From Bathynomus jamesi (Eukaryota; Arthropoda; Malacostraca; Isopoda; Cirolanidae), in contig JAJOZX010005798.1 in assembly GCA_023014485.1 (NCBI GenBank), positions 31,001 to 95,000 of the forward strand: a DNA stretch of 64,000 bases, given 5' to 3'. Of the stretch, positions 30,138 through 40,490 are shown piece after piece; position 1 is the stretch's first letter; each line of letters opens with the position of its first letter. The position numbers were made by a program, and so were the translations under genes. The notes beneath the pieces are model-generated. The model was given only the letters and a program-made list of their open reading frames with translations. It was not told where the DNA came from and searched no databases.

Positions 30138-30509
30138 TGTATGACTCGTTTCCCTTCCGACGGAACTCACGCGCAGTGACGCAGATGGTTTCTTTGATTT
30201 CACTTGGGAGAAAACATTGCTCTCAGGTGACGTCAACCGCTCGCGTGATGGCGTAGCCAGGTTCCGTTCCTTTGACTATATAAGAAGGGGATCAGCGCCC
30301 TTAAGGCAGATCCCTGGAGAGGGTCTCCGGGCTGAAAGGGTTTCGGTCCGTTAACGGAAATTGCTTTTGGAAATTGGAAGATTGGTTATCAATTTAAGTC
30401 TGACCGTTTAGAGAAAGATCGGTAGCTTGCAATTGATTCGTATAAGCTTGGGGACTCAGAACGGACAAGGGTGTCTTAGAGGGGTTTCTGGCTTATTTCA
30501 TATCTTACA
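30138..30509 (+). promoter_or_regulatory. Candidate CRE/TATA promoter or solo LTR
   Basis: GC-richer than its surroundings. It has a perfect TGACGTCA cAMP-response octamer at 30228-30235 and TATATAAG at 30277-30284, with a likely start zone about 25-30 bases later (GGGGATCAGCGC). It is followed by a GC-rich hairpin-like leader (CCCTGGAGAGGGTCTCCGGG). The stretch begins TGTATGACTCG and ends ATCTTACA, so it could be a solo LTR with TGTA...TACA ends, but 5-bp flanking duplications are not seen. No downstream coding frame is recognised. Confidence 0.45.
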
Positions 30510-30848
30510 ATGAAGAAAAAAGTAAAACTATGATAATTATGGAATTTATTATTATTTTTATTATTATTATTATTATTAACTCTGTTCTGTATAAAAGAAA
30601 CACTTGATTCACGCTAATCAATTATATTTAACTCTCCTATATTCAAATTAAAAATCGTGTAAGCCTTTGTGTTTATTTTCTACTCTTTAGACTTTGATAA
30701 CTGGGATAAAAGAAAATCACGGGCCCACACAGTACTCCGCGATTGTAGGAATAAGAAGAGTAAACTATTTCTGCATCCAGGAGTGCTAAAGTAATAACCC
30801 TGTCTAGTAACATCCTGACCTTGCCCGAACTCGGGGAGAGGCGTTATT

Positions 30849-30885
<37 letters not shown>

Positions 30886-31604
30886 CTTGCGTACGTTTAA
30901 ATCGGGTTTTTTTTTTAACCGAGGGTACGTGTAACGAACAAAATGTTTTTCTCATTTTCTTTTGTAAATGCATTTTTCAAAACATTTCAACAATGCAAGT
31001 ATATAAATACAGTATATATAATTCACCAAAAATGTCTGTCTGTCTGTCTGTCCGCAGAAAAAACTTTTACGTTTCTGACTCGATTTCGACCAAACTTCGT
31101 ATGGCGGATGGGAGTGATGAGTAATGAACGAAAATGTGTGTGACCAGCCCACCCCCTACCAGTTACTGGGCCCGAAGGCCCCAGCAGCAGCACCGCGATA
31201 AAACTATAGAAAAGAACGCAGTCATGAAAATCTTGAGTTTCACATTGTGTCAAGATTTGTGAAGCTTATAAGATTTTCATGGCTATAGTTTTATTGAAAA
31301 AATAATTGAACCCCCCAGTAATTGGGGGGCCTGCGGCGCCCTAATTACTGTCGGTTCAATTATTTGGTCAAGTCCGAAGGCCCCGTAAATGGGCCCGTAG
31401 AGCCCCGTTTAGGTAGTATATATAATAATAAAGAACCCGTAGAAAGTGACGCAAGATTCGTGCAATACTAACAGTCTAACACTACACTCAAGACATTCAA
31501 ATTTATTCTTATAAAACTTTTTTCCATTGAATCATCTCTCAATGGCCACTGAAGTTATTTACATCGTCGGAACGAAGCCGAAAAGTAAGAATTTTTTTTA
31601 TATA
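30510..31604. other. Mixed repeats: AT tracts, TCTG run, GC-rich inverted pieces
   Basis: Contains (TTA)n near 30550-30580, (TA)n at 30854-30880, and a (TCTG)n run at 31033-31053 followed by ACTCGATTTCGACCAAACTTCG-type text. Inverted segments occur at 31198-31293 (AAAACTATAGAAAAG, and CATGAAAATCTT with their reverses). GGCCC/GGGCC-rich text lies at 31145-31405, with the inverted pair AATAATTGAACC and GGTTCAATTATT. No gene recognised. Confidence 0.45.
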
Positions 31605-32006
31605 CAGGGTGTCCCGTAAGTCTGGACCCATAGGGAAAAATAATAAAATTACAAAATAGTCCAAAAATTTATTTATAATATATATATATATTTTTTTTAT
31701 TATTATTTTTATTATTTTTTTATTATGATCTTACTCCGCTGGAGTTTTATTTGTGGGGCCACTTGAAAGCCAAAGTGTACGAGGTCAAACTTCAGAACAT
31801 TTTCCACCTTAAAGCACGCATTGTGGAGGCGTGTCAAGAAATTTCTGCGACTGTGATTCAGAAAGTGCTGTCGCAGTCGAGATTGCGTCTTCAACTATGT
31901 GTGCGACACAACGGCGGACACTTTGAACAGATTATGTAATAAATTTTTGGACTATTTTGTAATTTTATTATTTTTCCCTATGGGTCCAGACTTACGGGAC
32001 ACCCTG
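31605..32006 (+). mobile_element. Internally deleted Tc1/mariner-type element
   Basis: About 60-bp nearly perfect terminal inverted repeats (CAGGGTGTCCCGTAAGTC at the tips) with TA on both sides (31603-31604, 32007-32008). The interior keeps only the transposase C-terminus. Confidence 0.9.
31722..31939 (+). pseudogene. Tc1/mariner-type transposase C-terminal fragment
   Basis: Reads DLTPLEFYLWGHLKAKVYE, then LQNIFHLKARIVEACQEI and RLQLCVRHNGGHFEQIM followed by a stop, which lies within the right terminal repeat region. DLTPLEF corresponds to the third acidic catalytic box; here the residue after PL is Glu, whereas the two larger long-spacing elements at 38.05 and 55.44 kb have Asp. The rest of the gene is deleted. 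Confidence 0.85.
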
Positions 32007-32008
32007 TA

Positions 32009-32103
32009 GATTCGTATCTGAAGAGAGTTGAAATCACCAATAGCATTGAATTTATTTTTAATTTTATAAAACGTCGGTGATTTCAACTCTTCAGATACGA
32101 ATC
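32009..32103. repeat. Inverted repeat hairpin
   Basis: Arms of about 29 bp (GATTCGTATCTGAAGAG and GTTGAAATCACC, with reverse on the right) around a 35-40-base AT-rich loop, directly after the mariner derivative. No coding content. Confidence 0.8.

Positions 32104-32148
<45 letters not shown>
32104..32148. repeat. (TA)n microsatellite
   Basis: About 22 TA units between two inverted repeats. Confidence 0.95.
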
Positions 32149-32151
<3 letters not shown>

Positions 32152-32303
32152 CAAACAACCACAGGGAAAAGGAAACACAAAGTCCGAGCGCTTTCGTGAT
32201 ATATTCACATTATCAAGGAGGAACAGAAAAATGTGAATAATGTGAATATATCACGAAAGCGCTCGGACTTTGTGTTTCCTTTTCCCTGTGGTTGTTTGCT
32301 TAT
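32149..32303. repeat. Inverted PLE-terminus-like hairpin
   Basis: Arms of about 65 bp (AAGCAAACAACCACAGGG, then CGAGCGCTTTCGTGATATATTC) face each other across about 22 bases. The inner part reads TTGATAATGTGAATATATCACGAAAGCGC on one strand per arm, like a hammerhead core with a GUGA/UCAC stem II. TTTTCCTTGTGG-like text is shared with the PLE end at 32.85 kb. Probably two PLE ends in inverted orientation. Confidence 0.6.
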
Positions 32304-32332
32304 TAATAAGATCACGTGTTATTTTGTGATTT

Positions 32333-32386
<54 letters not shown>

Positions 32387-32819
32387 ACATTAACTTAACG
32401 TTTTATAGAAAATTCCAAATTTTCAAGTTCTCATCTGCTTCAATATGTCGACTTCGTTCCTTGCTGTTAGTGTCAACTGCTGAGTGGCGCATAATAAATT
32501 GTACTGTGTACTAGCTCGTAGTTTATTTTTAGATGCCTTACATTTGTTGTGTACGTAAAGTTTATAATACAATTATAATACAATAAAGCTCTATCCATAT
32601 AAGCTTCAAATTGTTCAGCATATAACACGTGAAGATCTTAACAAAAGGAAACATTATGCTATGCACAATGTATCTAAATGTTATAATTCACCTATATCAT
32701 ATGAAACTTTATGACATGGACTATTTACTGTGTGTATTACATTGTTTGCATCATTCAATAAAAAAATATAAGGTTTCAAAGTTGTTTCATTTCGAATGGG
32801 ACACCCGGTGTATATATAT
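32304..32819. other. Unassigned stretch with TA tract
   Basis: (TA)n at 32339-32382. The remaining AT-rich text has no recognised content except GGGACACCCGGTG near 32799, which resembles a mariner tip. Confidence 0.35.
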
Positions 32820-32886
32820 ATGATGAATTTAACAAATAAACAAGTGAAATAAAAATCCACAAGGAAAAGCGATTTAAAGGCCTTTA

Positions 32887-32925
32887 GTGTATTGAACAGT
32901 ATACTTCGTCAGGGAATGAAGCGAG
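32887..32925 (-). ncRNA. Degenerate hammerhead-like motif at PLE 3' end
   Basis: The minus strand reads CCTGACGAAGTATAC, loop, AATACACTAAAGGCC. CTGACGA matches the CUGANGA core and AGTAT/ATACACT gives a partly paired stem II, but the GAAA box is TAAA. Probably inactive. Confidence 0.45.
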
Positions 32926-33173
32926 AAGGCAAGAAGCGAAAAATATATACTGTATCTCCGTAAAACGTAAAGAAAATGGGAATTATTAGCCAAAAAATTA
33001 ACAATTAGTAATTAAAAGGTGAAAGGTATTTTAACAAACCTCCATTTTAGAGGTTCCCGAATCTTCTTGAAATTATTTGTAAAATAGATGAATGCACATT
33101 CCAGAATGTTCCTTTCAGTTTTTAACAAAAATTTTAGTTCTCCCAATTAATATTATGATTATATATTTAACTA

Positions 33174-33840
33174 TTATGGTTTTGCACTAGAATTACTTGC
33201 CGTCCTGCACGCATATTTATGCTGTTTTACTGTGACAAACTGAGTCGCAATGTTTACATCCAATCGAGTGTAGACAGCCGCAGTGTTCTTTATTAAGCGA
33301 GATTTAACAATATTTTTATACTTAAAGACAACGTTAATGCCAATTGTTTTAAGCAATGTCGGAAGATGTTTAAAATTTACATGGTTAGGTAGACTAAGTA
33401 TATTTTTATGACCAAATTCCTTTTCAATTACACTATTATAATAAGTTGTTTTTTTTAGCTTTGCTTAAGCAATTTTCTAGAAATGGAATAGGGTAACATA
33501 ATTTATACCAGTGTTCATAATATTGCAGAACTCTGAGTCTAAAAATTCAGGACTAACAACTCTTAATTCTCTGAGAAACAGAAGAAAAAATTGAAGATTT
33601 TATCGAGGGGCGATGGTCAGAATAAAAATGAATGTACGAGTTATCATTAGGAGGTTTGCGAAAAACTTCAGATTTCAATTGATTTGTACATTTCCGATTG
33701 TTTTAGATCCAAAAATAATAAGCATTCGTTTCCAAAATTAAATTTTATACATTGAACTAAATTAGTAAGCCTCCCAACGAATTTATCAACACACACTATC
33801 AGGCCAAAGGAACAAAACATCATCTATATATACTTTGTGG
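33174..33840 (-). pseudogene. PLE RT thumb, linker and GIY-YIG remnant
   Basis: The frames are broken, but blocks appear in the right order: NSYIHFYSDHRPSIKSSIFS, YPIPFLENCLSKAKK, TIGINVVFKYKNIVK and VKQHKYACRTAS. The last corresponds to the GIY-YIG alpha helix (RVKQHQYSVRTG in the 59.5 kb copy), but the GIY and YIG strands themselves are lost or unreadable. Non-functional. Confidence 0.78.
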
Positions 33841-33850
33841 GTTTCCATTT

Positions 33851-33858
33851 TATATATA

Positions 33859-33903
<45 letters not shown>

Positions 33904-34103
33904 TCAACTCAGTTTATGTGGGTACAGGAAAACATTGACTTTACAAAAGGGTACGCGGTGGAGACAAAGTTGAAAGCCTTTCGTTTAAACAATAGCTGAA
34001 GTTCAGAATTCAACTTTTACTTTTTCAGTTACTTTCATCCATTTAAAATACATAAACAGATTGACAAGAATTTCATACTCGTGTGTGTGTGTGTGTGTGT
34101 GTG

Positions 34104-34144
<41 letters not shown>

Positions 34145-34149
34145 CGTGT
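33851..34149. repeat. TA and TG microsatellites
   Basis: (TA)n at 33853-33893, (GT)n at 34081-34104 and (TA)n at 34110-34140, with unassigned AT-rich sequence between them. Confidence 0.9.
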
Positions 34150-34306
34150 TCATTGGTCACGAGTACAATCCTTGGAACTCTACTCCTTCGAAAGAAAATA
34201 TGAGCAATACGCAATAAACACACATGGCAAATACTCGAGGGATAGGTCTCAAACTTTAGAAATTAAATAAAAATCCATTGGAATGAGAGACCAGGTCCCT
34301 CCCTCC

Positions 34307-34365
<59 letters not shown>

Positions 34366-34680
34366 TTACATCCAATCGTACTGTCCCAGCTATTGCAGGA
34401 CAGGAGGCCAAGAAAACGAAAGTCGAAAATACTCTCAGAATACGAGGCTCAAAACTATTTACCATGCTGCTAAAAGGAATGATGAACGTCCAGCACATCA
34501 ACGTAAATACATTCATGGACAGGTACTTGGGCTAAGTCCCTGATCAACCATACGCAGCTGGCTACGAGAGCAGGAGGCGAGTAGAAAGCAACTCTGTCCT
34601 ACATCAAATCTCTCAAATGAGGCGGGATGAGGCAGAGGGGTCGAGCACAGGTTGATCCTGAACAATTGTTCACACACAAC
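34150..34680 (+). mobile_element. CR1-like LINE 3' fragment
   Basis: Corresponds block by block to 52.82-53.29 kb and, reversed, 63.12-63.5 kb, but more diverged: HTWQILEG, then a (TA)n expansion at 34313-34362 inside the coding text, VENTLRIRG-like, DQPYAAGYESRRR, NSVLHQISQMRRDEAEGSST. The internal microsatellite has split the coding sequence. Confidence 0.8.
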
Positions 34681-35717
34681 TGAAGTAAACTAAAAAAGAA
34701 ATATATTTCTTTTTCCTTCTTCATGGACCTAGGTCAGATTAGGTTAAGTTGTTTTTCTTCCTCTTCCTATACTTCATCTTCGCAACCATGATAAAAGTGT
34801 AAGGGCAAAGGTCACAGGGAAATGGGGGGACGGGATGGATCCAGGAATGGAAAGGGAGAATTGCAATGTAGGGGAAGGTTTCAAATGGATGCAACATTGC
34901 ACGGGTACAAGGTCTTCCATGATCATGGTTTTGCAATTACCAATGCAATCTGCAGTCGCACATTCTGCATTCATACTAATGAAGACCGTTTCACAATAGC
35001 ATTTTGAATTAATTTTAAAGTCTTTCAACAAATACAACTTCCGTTTTGCCGACAAAGGAAACGTCAACAGCACCAATCACAGAATTACTCGCGCGTGACC
35101 TCTCTTCTCAAAATCCTTTCAGGCGCTATTCAGGCTTTCTTGTCCACACTGACATAGATACGGTCATTCAGAGTATTTTGGGTTTTCCTACACTAAAAAG
35201 CTTCTCATCGGAAATCTAAAATTTCATGGCAGATTTCTTGACACGAGAACGTCTCAACAAACGTTCAATCGAGTTTAAGATAAATTTTTGATATTTGCCA
35301 CGGATCATGGGCGAGACACTCTTAAGCCTGAAGATTCTTCGTCGGGTGTTCATGCTGGTGTCTGGTGCAATTTCTTGGTTGTAGATATGCTTGCCGACAA
35401 AATTGATTCCTGCCGAGCGAGCGTTCCGGAACGTGGCTCGCCATACCAGTGCTACTTTGAGACCTTACATTTGCAATAAGTACTTTATGGCTCTTTTCCA
35501 TCCGCGGTTACGTTTTCTGTTGGTACACTCTGAGGAGGGGGAGGGGGGCTTTGATTCTCACTGTCTGATTCCCTCAAAATCATTACTCCATCACTCATAT
35601 TGGGAATTTTGTTGTAAAATTTTAATAAATTTTTATATAATATTTATGCTGATTAACCGATATTTACGTTCTATCCTTCAGTGAATTTCAGTTTATAATG
35701 CTTAGCCTAATTTTATT
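34681..35717. other. Unassigned stretch
   Basis: Mixed base composition; slightly GC-richer at 34800-35130 and 35300-35560. A minus-strand frame at 35076-34774 contains several Cys residues but no pattern I recognise. No splice-supported gene model could be built. Confidence 0.4.
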
Positions 35718-36265
35718 CTGACCTTTTCCGTTCTGCGGGCACCAATGAAATGAAAGAAATTAATATTTAAACATTTTAACTTTTTATTAAAAATTCAGTA
35801 CATTTTGAATAGGAGAAATTTAATTTAAGAGCTATGAACATAAAAAAATTATTTGTCATTTCTTCAAAAATTTGACGATAATTTGCGTTGAAAATTGAAC
35901 GTAGGCTATAGGCCATCTTATTCTTAGTTCGCGCAAAGACCTAGGCTATATATATATATATACCCGGTTAGGTTAATTGAATACTGAATTAGGTCAACTA
36001 AATGGCCGATTAGATTAATTGAATGCCCTGTTAGGTTAATTGTACGCTCTTGACGATTGGTTAGGTTAAGTCGTGATATTTTCGTTAGTTTTAACGAAAA
36101 TATCACGACTTAACCTAACCAATCGTCAAGGGCGTATAGTTGACCTAACCGGGCATTCAATAATTTTACCGTAGGTTTCGATATATATATATATATATAT
36201 ATGTAGTATACATGTTTAAAAAATATTAATTTCTCATTTCAATGGTGCTCATAGAACGGAGAAAG
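35718..36265. mobile_element. MITE with nested palindrome insertion
   Basis: Imperfect about 45-bp terminal inverted repeats: the left has TTTTCCGTTCTGCGGGCACC then ATGAAATGAAAGAAATTAAT, and the right is its reverse with TCTATGAGCACCATTGAAAT. The left interior matches 12.04-12.13 kb. In the middle, between two short TA tracts, lies the 39-bp-arm palindrome with GGTTAGGTTAATTGAAT side repeats, probably a separate nested insertion. Confidence 0.7.
36049..36130. repeat. Dispersed palindrome, best copy (39-bp perfect arms)
   Basis: Left arm 36049-36087 and right arm 36092-36130 are perfectly complementary around GTTT. The arm begins CTTGACGATTGGTTAGGTTA and ends GTGATATTTTCGTTA. Pairing extends about six more bases outwards with one mismatch. 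Confidence 0.95.
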
Positions 36266-37068
36266 TCCTTTTATGAACATCGTAATTATATATTGTAGCG
36301 TCTTCTTATTCAAAAAAAAAAATATTTGTTACAAATATATAACTTTCCCCGTCACACACAAGCGCACTTAGGCTTAGCAGCGAGCTTTTCTGCATGCACG
36401 TCCGCAAATTTTTATTATCGCGTATTCCTTTGCAAATAAAAAAATGGTATACTATTTTGGATCCAGTTACATTATCTATCGAGAAAAAAATGTGTATAAT
36501 TTACATATATACGAGTATAGGAGTCCACTCTGAATATGGATTTAGTAAAGTAATTTCACCAATTAGCATTAATATTACAGTATTGTAATAAAGCTTTGAG
36601 AATACGCAATAAACGACCTCGTACTTAAATTTATCTTTAAAAAAAAAAGGAAAATATTAAATTGATAATAAATTTACTTGAACGAAAAGAGAAACTTAAT
36701 TTAAAAAAAAATTGCATAACTGCAAATCACAAAAGCTTTAAAAATATCTACATAATAATAATTACAATGGTACATTTCCAATGGAACAACGATGACATTA
36801 TTATAAGAGTTCCTTTCGACCTTTGATCGGTGAATAAAATTTTTATTTTATTTTAAATAAGATCCAATTTATGAATGAAAATTTCTAATAATTGGATATA
36901 ATTATTTCATAATGATCTCGGTAAAGTTTCAGGAAAATTATTTGAAATTTTGAGAGTTGATTTTCCTATAATGAAATTCAAAATCGGGTATATTTTCTAC
37001 AAATTCATCAGTACTTAATAAAAGTTCAGAAGCAAACATTTAAATGTTGGTAAAAACCAAAATTGACC

Positions 37069-37102
<34 letters not shown>

Positions 37103-38050
37103 CCGTAATAATAGATTTAAAACATCAAAGGAATTCAGTATCGAAAGCTAAGGCCAAACTACTATCTGAAGTTTCGGTTTGTCTTCAGTATATAACAACA
37201 TTGGCGTGAACTTTTTTTTTTACATATGCTCGTATCAGTAAAGTTGTCATTTAAGTCTGAGAATTCTTTTGGGTTTATATTTCACACAATCATCCTTTTA
37301 ACTCATTTTATCTTAACATTTTATTTCCGTTATTTTTTGTAACCCTTTACAGAGTTTACACCATGAAAACCATCAAAATCTCATAAGCACTAACGATAGA
37401 TCACTAAATGACGGACAGCTGCTGCTGCTGCTGTCTTGCTGAAGAACTTCAGGAAACGGCTGTTGGCTTTGCGACATTACACCTTCCTCAGTTGGACGTA
37501 AATTACGTCAGGAAGGGCTAAAAGGCGGGCTACAGTTAAATAAATAAAGCGTGTATATGTGAATGAAACGGAGAAGAGAAAACGCGTTGCAATGAACTTT
37601 GGAGACCTCAATGATGCAATGATTTTATCCTCTATTTTTTGCCACATTCTCATTACACGATTTTTTTTTCTGTTAAAAATGGTCTCATTTTCATCGTATA
37701 TTTGGATTTGAACAGCTTTTATAGAAACCCTCGGGGTTTTTTCACTACTTTCTCGTCGAGTTTAGTCTTCTTGGTACGATGTTATTAGAGTATAGTTTAC
37801 TTCACCCAAAGTTCATTAGTAGGCAAATTCAACCCAGTAATTCACAGTAAAATAGTGGCTTATACTAACATTTCGATCACCTGAAGATCGGGCCCCCAGC
37901 TTCGTTAGTTAACCTTATAAGGCTAACTAACGAAGGCTGGGAGCCCTGATCTTCGAGTGATCCTAACATTTTACTAATATTTGTTTCCTAATATTTACCA
38001 AAGAATGTTCATGAATTTATGGAAAAAACGCCTTATTTTGAATTTTAGTA
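36266..38050. other. Unassigned AT-rich stretch
   Basis: No gene recognised. (AAT)n lies at 37068-37102 and a (CTG)n run at 37420-37434. A hairpin at 37875-37962 is listed separately. Confidence 0.4.
37875..37962. repeat. ~40-bp-arm inverted repeat
   Basis: GATCACCTGAAGATCGGGC and CCCAGCTTCGTTAGTTA pair, with small mismatches, with the right half around TTATAA. Similar in design to the other small palindromic repeats, but unrelated sequence. Confidence 0.85.
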
Positions 38051-39275
38051 TACGGGGTGTACATAAAGTCAAGATCTATTTTTGTGAAATAATTATTTTT
38101 TTCTATTTTTCTTTTCAGAAGCCCTTAGAATGAACACAGAAGAGCGTGTGGCAATAGTAATTTGGCGAATCGAGGGAAAGAAATACAATGACATCAGAGA
38201 GAAGTTTAGAAGGAGATTTCATAAGCCGGGGCCAATAGACAAGACAATACGAAAATTGGTGAACAAATTTAAACGAACGGGATCTGTAAATGATGAAGCA
38301 AGATCAGGACGACAGTGCATGTCAGATCTTACCGTGAATGCAGTACGCGGAATTATCACTGAGAAGCCACGTACGTCCGTTCGTGCTGCATCACACAGAC
38401 TCGGCCTCCCGACGTCATCTGTGCACAAAATTCTGAAAGTTAATTTGTAGAAGAAAAGCTATCATTTGCAGGTTTTACATGATTTACATGAGGAAGATTT
38501 CCCTCGACGAAGTGCTGTGTGTGCTGATCTCGTAGAACAAATCTGGAGTGATAATTTAATGGACAACATTCTCTTTAGTGATGAAGCCACTTTCCATACG
38601 TGTGGAAAAGTAAATCGCCATAACTGTCGAATTTGGGCAGATGAAAGACCGAATGATTTCGTCCAAAATTGGGAAAGAGACTCACCTAAAGTTAATGTCT
38701 GGATGGGTTTAACAAAATCTAAGGTTTATGGTCCTTTTTCTTTGCTGAAGCTACAGTTACGGGGCTTATTTATCTGGACATATTGCAGCAATTCCTTGAA
38801 CCTCAGCTGATTGGGGATAGGATTGTTAGTACCGTCGTCTATCAACATGATGGTGCTCCTTGTCACTATGCCAAAATTGTTCAGGATTATCTAAATGGAC
38901 GTTTTCCAAATCGCTGGATCGGACGCGGAAGCAACAACAGACCTTGGCCAGCGAGATCACCAGATTTAACCCCTTTAGATTTCTTTGCATGGGGCTTTAT
39001 CAAATCGCACGTCTATCAGACGAAGATTACGAGTCTTGAAAACTTACGTACACGTATACGAACTGCTGCAGATAACATAACCCCGCAAATGCTCCAGAAT
39101 GTGTTTAGAAATGCTGCGGAACGATTTGAGTTGTGCAGGGATACTGATGGCCATCACGTCGAATCCTACTCTTAATTATTTAATAAATGTTACCACTTTA
39201 TCATTTTATGATTGAATTCCATATAATTTCCAAGTGCTTCACAAAAATAGATCCTGACTTTATGTACACCCTGTA
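38051..39275 (+). mobile_element. Tc1/mariner-like transposon with long D-to-D spacing, copy 1
   Basis: Terminal inverted repeats of about 38 bp (GGGTGTACATAAAGTC, then ATCTATTTTTGTGAA) with TA duplications at 38049-38050 and 39276-39277. 1225 bp. One transposase gene fills the element. Ends and gene are nearly complete: one stop and one frameshift. Confidence 0.93.
38130..39175 (+). pseudogene. Tc1/mariner-like transposase, long third-box spacing
   Basis: The N-terminus, MNTEERVAIVIWRIEGKKYN, then FHKPGPIDKTIRKLV, TGSVNDEARSGR and SHRLGLPTSSVHKIL, forms the DNA-binding helix-turn-helix part, similar to the DUF4817-type head of arthropod proteins. The catalytic part has LFSDEATFHTCGKVNRHN (first Asp), YQHDGAPCHY (second) and SPDLTPLDFFAWGFIKS (third). 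Between the second and third Asp I count 42 residues. A TAG at 38448-38450 breaks the frame just before KKSYHLQVLHDLHEEDF, and one base is missing near 38740. Otherwise intact. Confidence 0.9.
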
Positions 39276-39577
<302 letters not shown>

Positions 39578-40174
39578 GTGTGTAAGCAGCCATTTCGCGT
39601 AATGGCCGTTTCACTTGGTCATTTCGTGAAATAACCAAAATCTTCAGCCATTACGCGAAATGGCTGAAATTCCACCTTGGTCATTTCGTACAAGATCATT
39701 TGCTCGCTTAGGTCAACCGTATGCCCTTGACAATTGGTTAGGTTAAGTAGTGTTATTTTCGTTAGTTTTAACGAAAATAACACGACTTAACCTAACCAAT
39801 TATCAAGGGCATACAGTTGACCTAACCAGGGCTTTCAATGGCGGACATCGAATAACATTGAAGGCTCGATTAGTGTTTGAAAACCTCTATTGAAAATTCA
39901 AATTTGTTCAAATGTGTATTTGAAGAGTGTCTCTCACTTACTTGAACAGACCTGTAGATGTATGCGTGTTATAGCAGATTTAGTTAGTTAAATAAAGGTT
40001 TCCAATTTTATTGTGACGTTTATTATTTCTTTGAATTCATAACAAGTCATTTTAGCCATTTCACGAAATGACCAAGGTGGAATTTCAGCCATTTCGCGTA
40101 ATGGCTGAAGATTTTAGTCATTTCGCGAAATGACCAAGTGAAACAGCCATTAGGCGAAATGGCTGGTTACACAC
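39578..40174. mobile_element. ~600-bp long-TIR MITE
   Basis: Arms of about 125 bp begin GTGTGTAAGCAGCCATTTCG and contain repeated palindromic GCCATTTCGCG / CGCGAAATGGC modules, ending near 39705 and 40045. One of the dispersed palindromes lies inside (39709-39824). No transposase. TSD not evident. Confidence 0.88.
39709..39824. repeat. Dispersed palindrome, longest copy (~56-bp arms)
   Basis: Starts TAGGTCAACCGTATGCCCTTG, centre TTTTCGTTAGTTTTAACG with a GTTT loop. The right arm has a few mismatches. Located inside the MITE 39578-40174, so it is either a component or a nested insertion. Confidence 0.9.
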
Positions 40175-40490
40175 AACATATATACTCTATTATAAACGTG
40201 ATGGAAAACTTGTAATAGCAGAGAAAATTGTCAACTTTTACTAACCTCATCATCTTGAAGCACTTTGAGTACACGCAACAGGCAGGACAAGTGGACGAAT
40301 AACAACCACCAAACGCAATGTGCAGTAACCCAATCCACTACTCTATTTATACCCTCCACTTATTCCCTCGTGTCCTACCATACTCACCTTCCAATATCCG
40401 GGTGAAACCGCCTATCAAACACATTTTTATAGATTTTATTTTAATATTTTTCCATTATTAGTATCTGTATTTATTTATATATATATATAT
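40175..40490. other. Unassigned spacer
   Basis: Includes a (TA)n run at 40477-40490 just before the long-TIR transposon. No gene seen. Confidence 0.4.

Larger units (their letters stand above)
32820..33850 (-). mobile_element. Penelope-like element, C-terminal half
   Basis: Minus-strand order from right to left: RT thumb blocks (FRKPPNDNSYIHF-like text, then FSSVSQRI, YPIPFLENCLSKAKK at about 33480), linker (LLKTIGINVVFKYKN), truncated GIY-YIG region (VKQHKYACRTASNSSA), 3' end with a hammerhead-like motif (32887-32925). It is 5'-truncated at (TA)n near 33850. A different copy from the PLE at 59.5 kb but the same family. Confidence 0.82.

Noticed and set aside
29950..30144. Frames coding IYIYIY or THTHTH repeats at many loci
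   Set aside because: These are translations of (TA)n and (CA)n/(TG)n microsatellites, with no codon-use or domain support.
34774..35076. Cys-containing minus-strand frame as a small secreted protein
   Set aside because: No signal peptide, no recognisable Cys spacing and no splice or promoter support.
38219..38428. Antisense frame over the 38.1 kb transposase
   Set aside because: Shadow of a well-supported transposase on the plus strand.
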